From JACVRW01 sp963751105 (lineage in GTDB: Bacteria > Actinomycetota > Thermoleophilia > Solirubrobacterales > Thermoleophilaceae): 64,000 nucleotides of DNA. The position numbers were made by a program, and so were the translations under genes. The stretch is taken from assembly GCA_963751105.1 (NCBI GenBank), contig CAVVTG010000001.1, forward strand, positions 124,001-188,000, read 5' to 3'. Below, in pieces: positions 24,848 to 34,886 of this stretch. Position 1 is the first letter of the stretch, and each line of letters opens with the position of its first letter. The notes beneath the pieces were generated by a model. It saw only the letters and a list, made by a program, of their open reading frames with translations, searched no databases and was not told the origin of the DNA.

Positions 24848-25921
24848 ATGGCCTCGCCCGATGTGGTCGACACCGCGCGCGACGCGGAGGCGCTCGAGAC
24901 CCCTCCGCTGATGGTGCGCGAGCCGCTCGAGGCGTTTCTCGACGGCCACGGGATCGGCTCGGGCCGCGTGGAGGTGGAGCGCATCGGCGAGGGCCACTCC
25001 AACGTCACCTTCCTCGTCTGCCGCGAGAACGCGCGGGTGGTGCTGCGTCGCCCCCCTCGCCCTCCCCTGCCTCCCTCCGCCCACGACGTCCTGCGCGAGG
25101 CCCGCCTGCTGGGCGCGCTCAGGCCCACCGACGTGCGGGTGCCCGCCGTGCTGGCCACGTGCGACGACGAGTCGGTGCTGGGCGTGCCCTTCTACGTGAT
25201 GGAGGAGGTCCACGGGTCGGTGATCACCGCCGACATGCCCGCCGCGCTCGACAACCCGGAGGAGCGCAGGCGCCTCAGCTTCGAGCTGGTGGACCGTCTG
25301 GTGGAGATCCACGAGGTGGACTGGCGCGCCTGCGGGCTGGAGGGCTACGGCAAGCCCACCGGCTACCTCGAGCGCCAGGTGCGGCGCTTCAGCGGGCTGT
25401 GGGAATACAGCAAGACGCGCGAGCTGGCCGTGGTGGAGGACGTGCGCGACTGGCTGGCCGCCAACGTCCCCGAATCCCCGCCCTCGACCATCGTCCATGG
25501 CGACTATCGGATGGGCAACGTGATGGTGGCCGACAACGCTCCCGCCCGCCTGATCGCGATCTTCGACTGGGAGCTGTCCACCATCGGTGACCCGCTGGCC
25601 GACCTCGGATACTTCACCGTCACCTGGGCGCAGCCGGGCGACCCGGAGGACCTCGGCTTCGGGAAACTCAACGTGGCCACGCGGCGGGAGGGCTTCGTCA
25701 CGCGCGAGGAGCTGATCGCCCGCTACGAGGAGCAGAGCGGCCGCTCGATGTCGGCGCTCAACTGGTACCAGGCGCTGGCCATGTGGAAGGCGGCGGTGTT
25801 CATGGAGGGCAACTTCAAGCGCTTCTCGATGGGCGCCTCCGACGATCCCTACCTGGCCCAGTTCGACGAGGGTGTGCCGGCACTGGCCGAGAAGGCGCGG
25901 GAGATCGCCCACGCCGGATGA
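24848..25921 (+). CDS. Phosphotransferase family protein (APH/ACAD10-11 kinase-like)
   Basis: Aminoglycoside-phosphotransferase-fold kinase of 357 residues. It has the ATP-site region IGEGHSNVTFLV, the VVLRRPPRPP strand, the catalytic loop VHGDYRMGNVM and the metal-binding IFDWELSTIGDPLADL. The closest known group is the kinase domain of ACAD10/11, which phosphorylates hydroxyacyl-CoA intermediates, and related actinobacterial proteins; antibiotic resistance is not implied. An upstream in-frame ATG at 24836 overlaps a TAGGAT -10 box, so the ATG at 24848 is preferred. It overlaps the HAD gene by 4 bases. Confidence 0.85.
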   Translation: MASPDVVDTARDAEALETPPLMVREPLEAFLDGHGIGSGRVEVERIGEGHSNVTFLVCRENARVVLRRPPRPPLPPSAHDVLREARLLGALRPTDVRVPAVLATCDDESVLGVPFYVMEEVHGSVITADMPAALDNPEERRRLSFELVDRLVEIHEVDWRACGLEGYGKPTGYLERQVRRFSGLWEYSKTRELAVVEDVRDWLAANVPESPPSTIVHGDYRMGNVMVADNAPARLIAIFDWELSTIGDPLADLGYFTVTWAQPGDPEDLGFGKLNVATRREGFVTREELIARYEEQSGRSMSALNWYQALAMWKAAVFMEGNFKRFSMGASDDPYLAQFDEGVPALAEKAREIAHAG

Positions 25922-26529
25922 AGGGCCTGCTCGTCGACTTCGGCGGGGTCCTCACCACCAACGTGTTCGACTCGTTCAGCGCCTTCGCCGTGGCGGAGGG
26001 GCTCCCACCGGACGCCATCCGCCGGCTGTTTCGCGAGAGCCCGGAGGCGCTGGCGGCCGTGCGGGGCCTCGAGACCGGGGAGCTGTCCGAGGCGGACTTC
26101 GGCCGCCGCTTCGGCGAGCTGCTGACGCTGGCGCCCGAGCGCCACCACGGGCTCGTGGACCGGATGTTCGGCGAGCTCCACAACGAGGAGACGATGCTCG
26201 AGGCTCTGCGCCGGGCCCGGGCCGGGGGCGTTCGCACCGGCCTGATCTCCAACTCCATGGGCGCCGGGCGCTACGACCGCTCGACCTTTCCCGAGCTGTT
26301 CGACGGCGTGGTCATCTCGGGCGAGGTCGGCCTGCACAAGCCCCAGCCGGAGATCTTCCGGCTCGGCTGCGAGCGGGTCGGGCTGGCGCCGGGCGAGTGC
26401 GTCTTCGTCGACGACCTGCGCGAGAACTGCGAGGGCGCCGAGGCGGTGGGCATGACGGCCGTTCTGCACCGCGGCCCCGACGCCACCATCCCTCGCCTCG
26501 AGGAGCTGCTGGGCGTGGCGCTGCGCTAG
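25918..26529 (+). CDS. HAD family hydrolase (epoxide hydrolase N-terminal-like phosphatase)
   Basis: HAD-superfamily protein of 203 residues. Motif I is LLVDFGGVLTTN (nucleophile Asp near residue 6), motif II SN in LISNSMG, motif III Lys in GLHKPQPEIF and motif IV VFVDDLRENCEGA. The GGV variant of motif I and the pairing with an APH-fold kinase mirror ACAD10, in which an HAD phosphatase and a kinase work together on hydroxyacyl-CoA esters. That functional link is inference; the ATGA overlap makes cotranscription firm. Confidence 0.87.
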   Translation: MKGLLVDFGGVLTTNVFDSFSAFAVAEGLPPDAIRRLFRESPEALAAVRGLETGELSEADFGRRFGELLTLAPERHHGLVDRMFGELHNEETMLEALRRARAGGVRTGLISNSMGAGRYDRSTFPELFDGVVISGEVGLHKPQPEIFRLGCERVGLAPGECVFVDDLRENCEGAEAVGMTAVLHRGPDATIPRLEELLGVALR

Positions 26530-26885
26530 ATGCCGGGCAGCTTCTTGAGCAGCGTCTGCAGGGCCAGGATCGACTCGCTCACCTGAGCGAGGCCGCGCTC
26601 CAGGTTCTCGGCCGTCTCGTCGAGGTCGGTGACCTCCTTGTGGAGCGGCTGCAGCCACTCCTGGAGCGAGTTGATGTCGTTGCGCAGAAGCCCGATGTTC
26701 TCCGACAGCTCGTCCTCGGAGCGCGACAGGCCGATGGCGGCGCCCACCAGCTCCGGCACGCCTCCACGCTCCGAGTTGAGCCCGTCGACGCCCGTGGTCA
26801 GGCGCTCGACGCCGTCGGCAAGCCGGTTGAGGTCGTCGAGAGCCCGGAGCAACAGCTTGGGCGGGATGGCGAGGGTTTCGAACAT
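26526..26885 (-). CDS. Coiled-coil hypothetical protein
   Basis: A 119-residue, almost entirely helical protein with heptad-like Leu spacing from about residue 15 to 112 and many Glu, Asp and Asn residues. No membrane segment and no recognised domain. Its stop overlaps the converging HAD gene by 4 bases, and it diverges from a second HAD gene with 29 bases between them. A structural or scaffold role is possible but unsupported. Confidence 0.65.
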   Translation of the reverse strand: MFETLAIPPKLLLRALDDLNRLADGVERLTTGVDGLNSERGGVPELVGAAIGLSRSEDELSENIGLLRNDINSLQEWLQPLHKEVTDLDETAENLERGLAQVSESILALQTLLKKLPGI

Positions 26886-26914
26886 GAGACGGGTGAGTCT
26901 GCCAGGCTCGGGCG

Positions 26915-27583
26915 GTGCTCCTGGTGCTCTGGGACGTCGACGGGACTCTCGTCCACACGGCGAGCCACGGCCGGTTCGCCTTCGAGGAGGCCTACGAGGT
27001 CGTGCTCGGCCGGCCCTTCGAGCAGCGGGTCTCGTATGCCGGTCGCACCGATCACCAGATCGCCCTGTCCATGCTCGAGGGTGAGCGCGAGCACCTGCCC
27101 CGCGTGCTCTCCGAGCTCGAGTCCGCGCTCGACGGTCGCCGCGAGAAGATCGCCTCCGAGGGCAGTGCCTACCCGGGCGTGCCCGAGGCGCTGGCCGCGC
27201 TGCACGCCCGCGACGACGTGATCAACTCCCTGCTCACCGGAAACATCGAGGCCAACGCGGCGCTGAAGGTCAGCGCCTTCGGGCTCGAGCGCTGGCTCGA
27301 CTTCGAGGTCGGCGCCTACGGCTCCGATCCTCACGAGGAGCGCTACGAGCTCGTGGCCATCGCGCGCGAACGCGCGGCGGCCAAGTACGGCGAGCCCACG
27401 GGCGCCGTGCTCATCGGCGACACGCCGCTCGACGTGCGCGCCGCCCGCGAGGCCGGTGCCCGGGCGGTGGCGGTGGCCACGGGCTTCTCGGACGTGGACG
27501 AGCTGCGAGCGGCCGAGCCCGACGCCGTGCTGGCGGACCTGAGCGACACCGAGGCCGCCGTCCGGGCGATCACCGGGTCGTAG
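26915..27583 (+). CDS. HAD family hydrolase (phosphoglycolate phosphatase-like)
   Basis: HAD phosphatase of 222 residues. Motif I LVLWDVDGTLVHT at the N-terminus, a helical cap from about 15 to 85, motif II Thr in NSLLTGNIEAN, and motif IV LIGDTPLDVRAARE. The Thr-Gly-Asn motif resembles that of haloacid dehalogenase-like phosphatases of the Gph/PpaX group. Substrate unknown. GTG start, with the first codons reading VLLVLWDVDG. Confidence 0.87.
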   Translation: MLLVLWDVDGTLVHTASHGRFAFEEAYEVVLGRPFEQRVSYAGRTDHQIALSMLEGEREHLPRVLSELESALDGRREKIASEGSAYPGVPEALAALHARDDVINSLLTGNIEANAALKVSAFGLERWLDFEVGAYGSDPHEERYELVAIARERAAAKYGEPTGAVLIGDTPLDVRAAREAGARAVAVATGFSDVDELRAAEPDAVLADLSDTEAAVRAITGS

Positions 27584-27586
27584 GCG

Positions 27587-28099
27587 CTACTTCCACTTGA
27601 CGCTGCAGCCCACCGGGTCGGTCTCCGGGCGTGCCGGCTCCTCGCCCGCCTTCACCGCGTCGAGCGCCTCCCGCAGCCAGGCCGCGTTGAGGGACGGATC
27701 GCGGTGGTCGGCATCCGGGGCGCCGCGGTAGCGCACCCTGCCCTCGCCGTCGAGGACGAACACGTCGGGGGTGGTCTTCGCGTCGAAGCCGCGCGCCACC
27801 TCCTGGCTCTCGTCGCGCAGGTAGGGCATGGGCCAGTCCTCGAGCGACACCCGCTCCTTCATGGCCTCGTAGGAGTCACCCGGATAGCGCTCGGCGTCGT
27901 TGGGGTTGATGGCCAGGAAGCGCACGTCGGGGTAGTCGCGTGCGGCGTCGGCGATGCGGTCGTGCCAGGCCAGCGCGTACGGGCAGTGGTTGCAGGTGAA
28001 GACCACCGCGGTCACGCGGTCGTCGCCGTCAAGGGAATGCTCCGTGCCGTCGGTGTCCGGCAGCGTGAAGGCCGGGGCGCTGTCTCCGATGTCGGTCAT
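27587..28099 (-). CDS. Thioredoxin-fold AhpC/TSA family protein
   Basis: Peroxiredoxin-like protein of 170 residues with a CxxC in FTCNHCPYALAW (Cys36, Cys39) and the neighbouring strand RFLAINPNDAERYPGDS. The NHCPYA motif is characteristic of a group of thioredoxin-family proteins annotated as AhpC/TSA or resA-like, which act on disulfides rather than peroxide. The ATG overlaps the stop of the small thioredoxin-like gene (ATGA). Last gene of a four-gene operon starting with the RNA helicase. Confidence 0.85.
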   Translation of the reverse strand: MTDIGDSAPAFTLPDTDGTEHSLDGDDRVTAVVFTCNHCPYALAWHDRIADAARDYPDVRFLAINPNDAERYPGDSYEAMKERVSLEDWPMPYLRDESQEVARGFDAKTTPDVFVLDGEGRVRYRGAPDADHRDPSLNAAWLREALDAVKAGEEPARPETDPVGCSVKWK

Positions 28100-28422
28100 C
28101 TCTCGTCCTCCTGTGCCCGCCGCAGCGCGGCGCGCACGTCCTCGGGGTCGGGCGTCGGGGAGGGGCGGCCGTCGCGCAGCCGGTAGAGCCGGCACGTGAG
28201 GCCGGCGGGTGCGCCGTCGGTGGCCATCGCCACGTCGTGCCCCTCGATCAGGATCGTCGGCGAGCCGGGGAAGCCCTCTCGGGCGGCCTGCTCGTCCGTG
28301 GTGATCTCGCGGCGCTGCACCGCGTCGGGGTCGAGCCCCTCTTCGTTCAGGATCTCGCGCAGCTCGTTGAGGGCCTCCGGGTGCGACGGACAGCCCTCCC
28401 ACCAGAGCAGCTCAATCCGCAT
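28096..28422 (-). CDS. Small thioredoxin-like protein
   Basis: A 108-residue thioredoxin-fold protein: IELLWWEGCPSHPEALNEL has one Cys (Cys11) where thioredoxins have CxxC, and the cis-proline region is GFPGSPTILIEG. Similar small proteins are found near mercury- or redox-related genes; the function here is unknown. It starts 11 bases inside the end of the cyclophilin gene and overlaps the next gene by 4 bases, so it belongs to the operon. Confidence 0.75.
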   Translation of the reverse strand: MRIELLWWEGCPSHPEALNELREILNEEGLDPDAVQRREITTDEQAAREGFPGSPTILIEGHDVAMATDGAPAGLTCRLYRLRDGRPSPTPDPEDVRAALRRAQEDER

Positions 28423-28869
28423 GGACCTCCATGCGCTCGATCTTCGCGTCCTCCACCGGGCGGTCGCCGGCGCCGGTCTCCAGGCCCTCGATCGCGTCCA
28501 CGGCCTCCATGCCCGCGGTCACCTGGCCGAACACGGTGTGCTTACCGTCGAGCCAGGGAGCGGCATCGGTGGTGACGATGAAGAACTGGCTGCCGTTGGT
28601 GTTCGGGCCGGCGTTGGCCATGGCCAGTGCGCCGCGAACAATCTTGTTGTCGTTGAACTCGTCCTCGAACTGGTAGCCCGGACCGCCCGTCCCGGTGCCG
28701 TGCGGGCACCCGCCCTGGATCATGAAGTCCTTGATGACGCGGTGGAAGATCAGGCCGTCGTAGTAGCCGTCGCCCGAGAGCTTCACGAAGTTCTCGACGG
28801 TCTTAGGAGCGTCGCCTTCGAACAGCTCGATCTCGATCGGCCCGTGGTTGGTGTGCATCGTCGCCGTGC

Positions 28870-28873
<4 letters not shown>
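28412..28873 (-). CDS. Cyclophilin-type peptidyl-prolyl cis-trans isomerase
   Basis: Cytosolic cyclophilin of 153 residues that catalyses proline isomerisation during protein folding. All core motifs are present: NFVKLSGDGYYDGLIFHRVI, FMIQGGCPHGTGTGGPGYQ, ALAMANAGPNTNGSQFFI and HTVFGQV (shown in pieces). No signal peptide. The ATG overlaps the stop of the RNA helicase gene by 4 bases. Confidence 0.95.
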
Positions 28874-30309
<1,436 letters not shown>

Positions 30310-30363
30310 GCGGGTTTGAGACTACTCGGCGGGCGCGGGTGGTCTCCCGGGGGGCGAACCCGG

Positions 30364-30414
30364 GCGTCCGACGACTTGAGGTCCATATGGACGAGCAAAT
30401 CGTCGGACGGCCCC
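30364..30414. repeat. Dispersed hairpin repeat, copy B
   Basis: Outer arms CGTCCGACGA (30365-30374) and TCGTCGGACG (30400-30409) are perfectly complementary, and the loop contains the 12-base palindrome GTCCATATGGAC (30381-30392). The element ends GGCCCC. It lies between the 5' end of the helicase gene and the decayed gene at 30.44 kb. Confidence 0.8.
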
Positions 30415-30436
30415 TTGGAGCGGCGCATCGCTCGAG

Positions 30437-31290
30437 TTGGCGGCGCGCCAGCACGGTCTGATCACCCACGAGCAGCTGCTCGCGCTCGGATTGTCGGCGT
30501 CGGCGCATCGCCAAGCGCCTGCGTCGCGGCGCCCTCTTCCGGGTGCAGCGTGGGGTATACGCGGTTCGATATCCGACCCTGACCCGGCACGGGCGAGTGG
30601 CTGGCGGCAGTACTGGCGCTGGGTGACGGCGCCGCACTCAGCCACGCCAGCGCCGCCGCGCTGTGGGAGCTGCTTCCGCAGCGAACGACCCCGCATCGAC
30701 GTCACGGTGCCGACCCCCGGTGGCCGCTCGCGCCGGCGGCTGATCGTCGTTCATCGCATGCCTTGGACCACGCAGAGGTCACTGTGCGTGACGGCGTCCC
30801 AGTGACCACCGTCGTCCGGACGCTGCTCGATCTGGCCGACGTGCTCGCTCGGCGACCGCCTCGAACGTGCTTCGACGAAGCGGCTATCTGGGCTTCGACC
30901 TGGCCAGGCTGTCGCCCGCGCTGGGGACGGCGCGGGTACGGCAAGCTGACTCGGGTGCTCAGGCGACTCACGAGGCGGGCAGCACCTGGACTCGTTCGGA
31001 GCTCGAGGAGCGATGCTCGCCGTCTGCCGCCGCGCGGGACTGCCGCCGACCGCAGGTGAACACCGAGGTCGAAGGGTAGGAGGTCGACTTCCATTGGCCC
31101 TCCCAGCGCTTGGTCGTCGAGACCGACGGCTGGGCGGTCGCACCGGCCGACGGACCGCGTTCGAGCGCGACCGCGTCCGAGACGCCCTGCTGGTCGAAGC
31201 GGGATGGCGGGTGATTCGGATCACCCGGCGACGGCTGGCCGTCGAGCCAGGTGCGGTGCGCAGCTCAGCTATCGCGCTTGCTGGCAGCGT
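30437..31290 (+). pseudogene. Decayed AbiEi-antitoxin/DUF559-type gene
   Basis: This stretch holds no intact gene, but pieces of one protein follow each other across frames. First the winged-helix start LAARQHGLITHEQLLALGLS, then KRLRRGALFRVQRGVYAV, then WLAAVLALGDGAALSHASAAALWELLP, RIDVTVPTPGGRS, DHAEVTVRDGVPVTTVVRTLLDL, the DUF559 nuclease-like lead GSTWTRSELEER, a segment EVDFHWPSQRLVVETDGW interrupted just upstream by an in-frame TAG at about 31077, and finally AFERDRVRDALLVEAGWRVIRIT. At least five frame changes and one stop are needed. The intact family, common in Thermoleophilia, joins an AbiEi-type antitoxin domain to a DUF559 domain. It is bracketed by repeat copies B and C. Confidence 0.8.
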
Positions 31291-31340
31291 CCGACGGGAA
31301 ACACACGTCCCTATGGGGCGAGTAAGTCGTCGAACGCCCC
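31287..31340. repeat. Dispersed hairpin repeat, copy C
   Basis: Arms GCGTCCGACG (31287-31296) and CGTCGAACGC (31328-31337) pair with one mismatch. The right half, CCTATGGGGCGAGTAAGTCG and onward, aligns with copies A and B. It lies between the 3' end of the decayed gene and the 3' end of the converging oxidoreductase gene. Confidence 0.75.
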
Positions 31341-31353
31341 GCGTCCGGCGTCC

Positions 31354-32304
31354 CTACCCCGACGGATCCAGCAGCAGCTTCCCGCTTGTCCGCCGCCCCT
31401 GCATGTCCTCGTGAGCGCGGCGCACCTCGGAGAGGGGGTAGGTGTGGCCCACCTGGGGCCGCAGCTCGCCGCGGGCGGCGCGGTCGAACAGGTCGGCCAG
31501 CGGCTCCTCCATCATCGCCCGGCGGCCGAGGCAGTGCATCAGCCAGAAGCCGACCACGGCGCGGCTCTTCTGCATCAGGCGGCCGGACTCGACCGTGTTC
31601 GGCTCGCGGCCGGCGATCCCGTAGGCCACCAGCCGGCCGAACGGCGCCAGAGCCCCGAAGCAGGCGTCGAACACCCGCCCGCCCGACATCTCCAACACGA
31701 CATCCACCTGGTTGCCGTCGTTCGCTTCGAGCAGGGCACCGCGAAGGTCCTCGGACGCCGGGTCCACCGCGGCGTCGGCGCCCAGAGACTCGGCGAACGA
31801 GCGCTTCTCCTCGGTCGAGGCCGTAGCGATCACCCGCCCGGCCCCGAAGGGCCGCGCCAGCTGCACGGCCAGCGAGCCGACGCCGCCGGCGCCCGAGACC
31901 ACCACCACCGACTCCCCGTCGGCGAGCTTGGCCGAGGTGCGGAACAGGTGCCAGGCGGTGAGCCCCTGGATCAGCAGGGCCAGCGCCTCGCCGTCCTCGA
32001 GCCCGTCGGGCACCGGAAAGACCATCGACTCGGGCGCCACCCCCCACTCGGCGTAGCCGCCGCTGGGCAGCAGCGCGATCACACGCTGCCCGTCCGGGGT
32101 CGTGCCGGCCACCTCGGCGCCCAGGACCAGCGGCACCTCGTAGGGGGCGAGGTACGAGTTCTCGCGCTGGTGGGTGTCGGCGAAGTTCATCCCCGCCCGC
32201 GTGACCCTGATCAGCACCTGGCCGTCCCCGGCCTCCGGCTCGGGCAGGTCCACCACCTGGAGCACCTCGGGACCGCCGAACTCGCTGATCTGCACCGCGC
32301 GCAC
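31354..32304 (-). CDS. Zinc-type NADPH:quinone oxidoreductase-like protein
   Basis: Medium-chain dehydrogenase/reductase of 316 residues, quinone oxidoreductase (zeta-crystallin) type, without catalytic zinc ligands. It starts RAVQISEFGGPEVLQVVDLP, has the MNFADTHQRE segment typical of the group, the GVGSLAVQLARPFGAGRVIATAST nucleotide-binding region (shown here in part: GAGGVGSLAVQLA), and ends GKLLLDPSG. It probably reduces quinones or enones with NADPH. The GTG start lies 5 bases after a TACGCT box. Confidence 0.9.
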   Translation of the reverse strand: MRAVQISEFGGPEVLQVVDLPEPEAGDGQVLIRVTRAGMNFADTHQRENSYLAPYEVPLVLGAEVAGTTPDGQRVIALLPSGGYAEWGVAPESMVFPVPDGLEDGEALALLIQGLTAWHLFRTSAKLADGESVVVVSGAGGVGSLAVQLARPFGAGRVIATASTEEKRSFAESLGADAAVDPASEDLRGALLEANDGNQVDVVLEMSGGRVFDACFGALAPFGRLVAYGIAGREPNTVESGRLMQKSRAVVGFWLMHCLGRRAMMEEPLADLFDRAARGELRPQVGHTYPLSEVRRAHEDMQGRRTSGKLLLDPSG

Positions 32305-32350
32305 CGGCGCAGCGTAGACGCTCCGCGTGTCCACTACGCTCTCCGGCCCT

Positions 32351-33274
32351 ATGGCCCTGACAGTGGTGGGATCGATCGCCTTCGACGCGGTCAAAACGCC
32401 GTTCGGCGAGCGCGAGCGCATGCTGGGCGGCTCGGCCGTGCACTTCTCGCTCGCCGCGAGCTTCTTCACCGACGTCCGGGTGGTGGGGCCGGTGGGAGAC
32501 GACTTCGGCGAGGACGAATACGCCGTGCTCCAGGCCCGCGGGGTCAACACCGACGACATCGAGCGGGTGGAGGGCGGCAGGACCTTCTTCTGGGCCGGCG
32601 AGTACGAGTACGACCTGAACACGGCGAAGACGCTCGACACCCAGCTCAACGTGTTCGGCGACTTCCGGCCGAAGCTGTCCGACGCCTCGCGGGCGTCCGA
32701 GCTGCTGTTCCTGGCCAACATCCAGCCCGACCTCCAGCGGGAGGTGCGCGAACAGGCGACCGGCGCGCAGGTGGCCGGTCTCGACTCGATGAACCTGTGG
32801 ATCGAGACCACCCGCGACTCGCTGGTGCGCACGATCGGCGGGGTGGACATCGTGTTCATGAACGACGCCGAGCTGCGGATGCTCACCGAGGAGCCCAACC
32901 TCGTCCGCGCCGCACGCGCCGTGCGGGAGATGGGCCCGAGCGTGATCGTGGCCAAGCAGGGCGAGTACGGGGCCGCGCTGTTCACCGAGGACGGGTACTT
33001 CGCCCTGCCGGCCTTCCCGCTCGAGACCGTCAACGACCCCACCGGCGCCGGGGACTCGTTCGCGGGCGGCTTCCTCGGCTACCTCGATTCCGCCGACCGG
33101 TCACTCGACGAGCCGACCCTGCGGCGGGCCATGACCTACGGCTCCACGCTGGCCTCGTTCTGGGTTGAGGAGTTCGGCTGCGAGCGCGGTCAGCGCCTGA
33201 CCCGCGAGGAGATCGACGAGCGCTTCGAGGCCTTCCGCAGAATCACGACGATCGAGTCCGTTCCGGCTGCGTAG
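32351..33274 (+). CDS. PfkB family carbohydrate/nucleoside kinase
   Basis: Ribokinase-fold kinase of 307 residues. The PfkB signatures are GGSAVHFSLAASFF near the N-terminus and DPTGAGDSFAGGFLGYL near residue 228, with the catalytic Asp in GAGD. The lid region (TFFWAGEYEYDLNTAKTLDT) is unusual and does not identify the sugar or nucleoside. The ATG is preferred; the upstream GTG at 32327 lies before a TACGCT -10 box. The 3' end overlaps the converging PLP gene by 32 bases. Confidence 0.87.
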   Translation: MALTVVGSIAFDAVKTPFGERERMLGGSAVHFSLAASFFTDVRVVGPVGDDFGEDEYAVLQARGVNTDDIERVEGGRTFFWAGEYEYDLNTAKTLDTQLNVFGDFRPKLSDASRASELLFLANIQPDLQREVREQATGAQVAGLDSMNLWIETTRDSLVRTIGGVDIVFMNDAELRMLTEEPNLVRAARAVREMGPSVIVAKQGEYGAALFTEDGYFALPAFPLETVNDPTGAGDSFAGGFLGYLDSADRSLDEPTLRRAMTYGSTLASFWVEEFGCERGQRLTREEIDERFEAFRRITTIESVPAA

Positions 33275-34535
33275 CGGCCTTCCCCGCGGCCCGCAGCACC
33301 TCCTCCACCACCAGCTCGGGATCGGCCATCGGGTTGGCCGACACCGACCGCAGCCACGACCCTCCGCCCACGGAGGCGAGGGAGACGAAGGCGCGCTCCA
33401 GGCCATCGCGCAGCGACGCGAGATCGGTCACGCCGGCCGGGCGCCACACAACCACGCCGGTCTCGGGACCAGAGCAGAGCTCGAGTCGGTCGTCCGAACG
33501 CGCCCGTTCCGCCAGCCGCGCCGCGATCTCCATACACGCGTCGATTCGAACGGCCATGCCCTCTCGGCCCCAGGCCAGCAGCGTGGCGGCCAGCGGCAGA
33601 GCCGTGGCTCCGTGCGAGCCGAGCAGGCCCACGTTGGGATCGGCCAGATAGCTGCCACCGAACGACAACGCCTCGCTCGCACGCTCGTCATCCGCGAACA
33701 GGACCACGGCGGACTCCTTGGGCTGGAACAGCCACTTGTGGGCCGATACCGCCACGGAGTCGGCACGCTCGATTCCGTCCAGGATCCCCGCGTGACGCTC
33801 GCTCAGGCGCAGGGGACCGGCCCACGCCGCGTCGACGTGGCACCAGGCGGCGCCTCCCTCGAGCCCGCCGTCCAGCGGGTCGACCGCGCCGGTGACCGTG
33901 GTACCCGCGGTGAGCACCAGCGCGGATCGAGAGAGGTCGCCGAGGGCGTCGGGCCGCAAGCGCTGGCCCTCGTCGGCCGCCACGGCCCGGAACTCCAGCC
34001 CCAGCAACGCGGCGGACTTGCGCACGCTCAGGTGTGCGGCCTCGGAGGCCACCACCTCACCGACACCGGCAAGCTCCCGCGCCGCCCACAGCGCGGTCAG
34101 GTTGGCCAGCGTCGAGCCCGGCACGAGCTGGCCTCCGCCCATTCCGAAGAAGGGAGCGAGCCAGCTCACGACGGTCCGCTCGAGCTCGCGGGCCACCGGC
34201 GCGGTCTCCGGGTGAAGCAGGTTCTGGTTGAGCGCCGCCGCCCACTGGGCGCCGGCCCAGGCCACCCAGGGGGTGGGGGGATCCATGTGCGCGAGGAAAC
34301 CCGGGTCGTCCAGCCGGCGCGCGCCGCCCACGACCGATGGCGCAAGGCGCTCGAGCGCGGACCGCTCGCCGAGCCCCTGCTCGGGCAGGGCGCCCGGTAG
34401 GCCGAGAGGCTCACCCGAGGGCTCGCCGAGCTCGCGCAGGAGCAGCTTCAGCGCGCTCTCGAGCCGGGCCGGATCGGGAGTGAAGGCGGGGTCCGAGCGA
34501 GCGCCCATCAGCACATTCTCGCGGCCGGCGCTCAT
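33243..34535 (-). CDS. PLP-dependent group II decarboxylase family protein
   Basis: Fold-type I PLP enzyme of 430 residues related to aromatic-L-amino-acid and glutamate decarboxylases. It has FLAHMDPPTPWVAWAGAQWAA, the PLP-contacting TAGTTVTGAVDPLD and HVDAAWAGPLRLS, and the Schiff-base lysine in SVAVSAHKWLFQPKESA. At 430 residues it is shorter than classical decarboxylases (about 480) and lacks part of the C-terminal region, so the substrate is open. ATG at 34535; ATG at 34508 is an alternative. Confidence 0.85.
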   Translation of the reverse strand: MSAGRENVLMGARSDPAFTPDPARLESALKLLLRELGEPSGEPLGLPGALPEQGLGERSALERLAPSVVGGARRLDDPGFLAHMDPPTPWVAWAGAQWAAALNQNLLHPETAPVARELERTVVSWLAPFFGMGGGQLVPGSTLANLTALWAARELAGVGEVVASEAAHLSVRKSAALLGLEFRAVAADEGQRLRPDALGDLSRSALVLTAGTTVTGAVDPLDGGLEGGAAWCHVDAAWAGPLRLSERHAGILDGIERADSVAVSAHKWLFQPKESAVVLFADDERASEALSFGGSYLADPNVGLLGSHGATALPLAATLLAWGREGMAVRIDACMEIAARLAERARSDDRLELCSGPETGVVVWRPAGVTDLASLRDGLERAFVSLASVGGGSWLRSVSANPMADPELVVEEVLRAAGKAATQPERTRSS

Positions 34536-34577
34536 CTGGCGCGGCGCAACCCGGATTTCCGGGTACGATGCTCGGCG

Positions 34578-34856
34578 ATGGGAGGTTTTTGGGCCGTCTT
34601 CTGGATCGCCGTGGTGATGAAGATCCCGCTGGTGATGCTGCTGCTGATCGTCTGGTGGGCCATCAAGGAGCCCCCGGTGCCTGACGCCGAGGACGACGAG
34701 GGCGGCGGCTCCGACCGCGATCCGCGCCCGCACCCGAGGAACCGGCCTCCCCGTCCTCCCCGCCGTGGTCCGCACCGCTCACCGGACCCGGGCTCGCCGC
34801 GCCGTGTGCGCGTGCTGCGCGGCCGTCGTACCCGTGTGCCCGCCGGGCATCGCTGA
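34578..34856 (+). CDS. Small membrane protein with basic tail
   Basis: A 92-residue protein: one transmembrane helix (about residues 5-28, WAVFWIAVVMKIPLVMLLLI), a short acidic stretch, then a strongly basic Arg/Pro tail of about 45 residues. ATG 8 bases after a TACGAT box, and the conserved spacing supports expression. Related small proteins occur in other actinobacteria; function unknown. Confidence 0.65.
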   Translation: MGGFWAVFWIAVVMKIPLVMLLLIVWWAIKEPPVPDAEDDEGGGSDRDPRPHPRNRPPRPPRRGPHRSPDPGSPRRVRVLRGRRTRVPAGHR

Positions 34857-34886
34857 GCCGCCAGAGCTTGCGGTAGCTTTCGCGCC

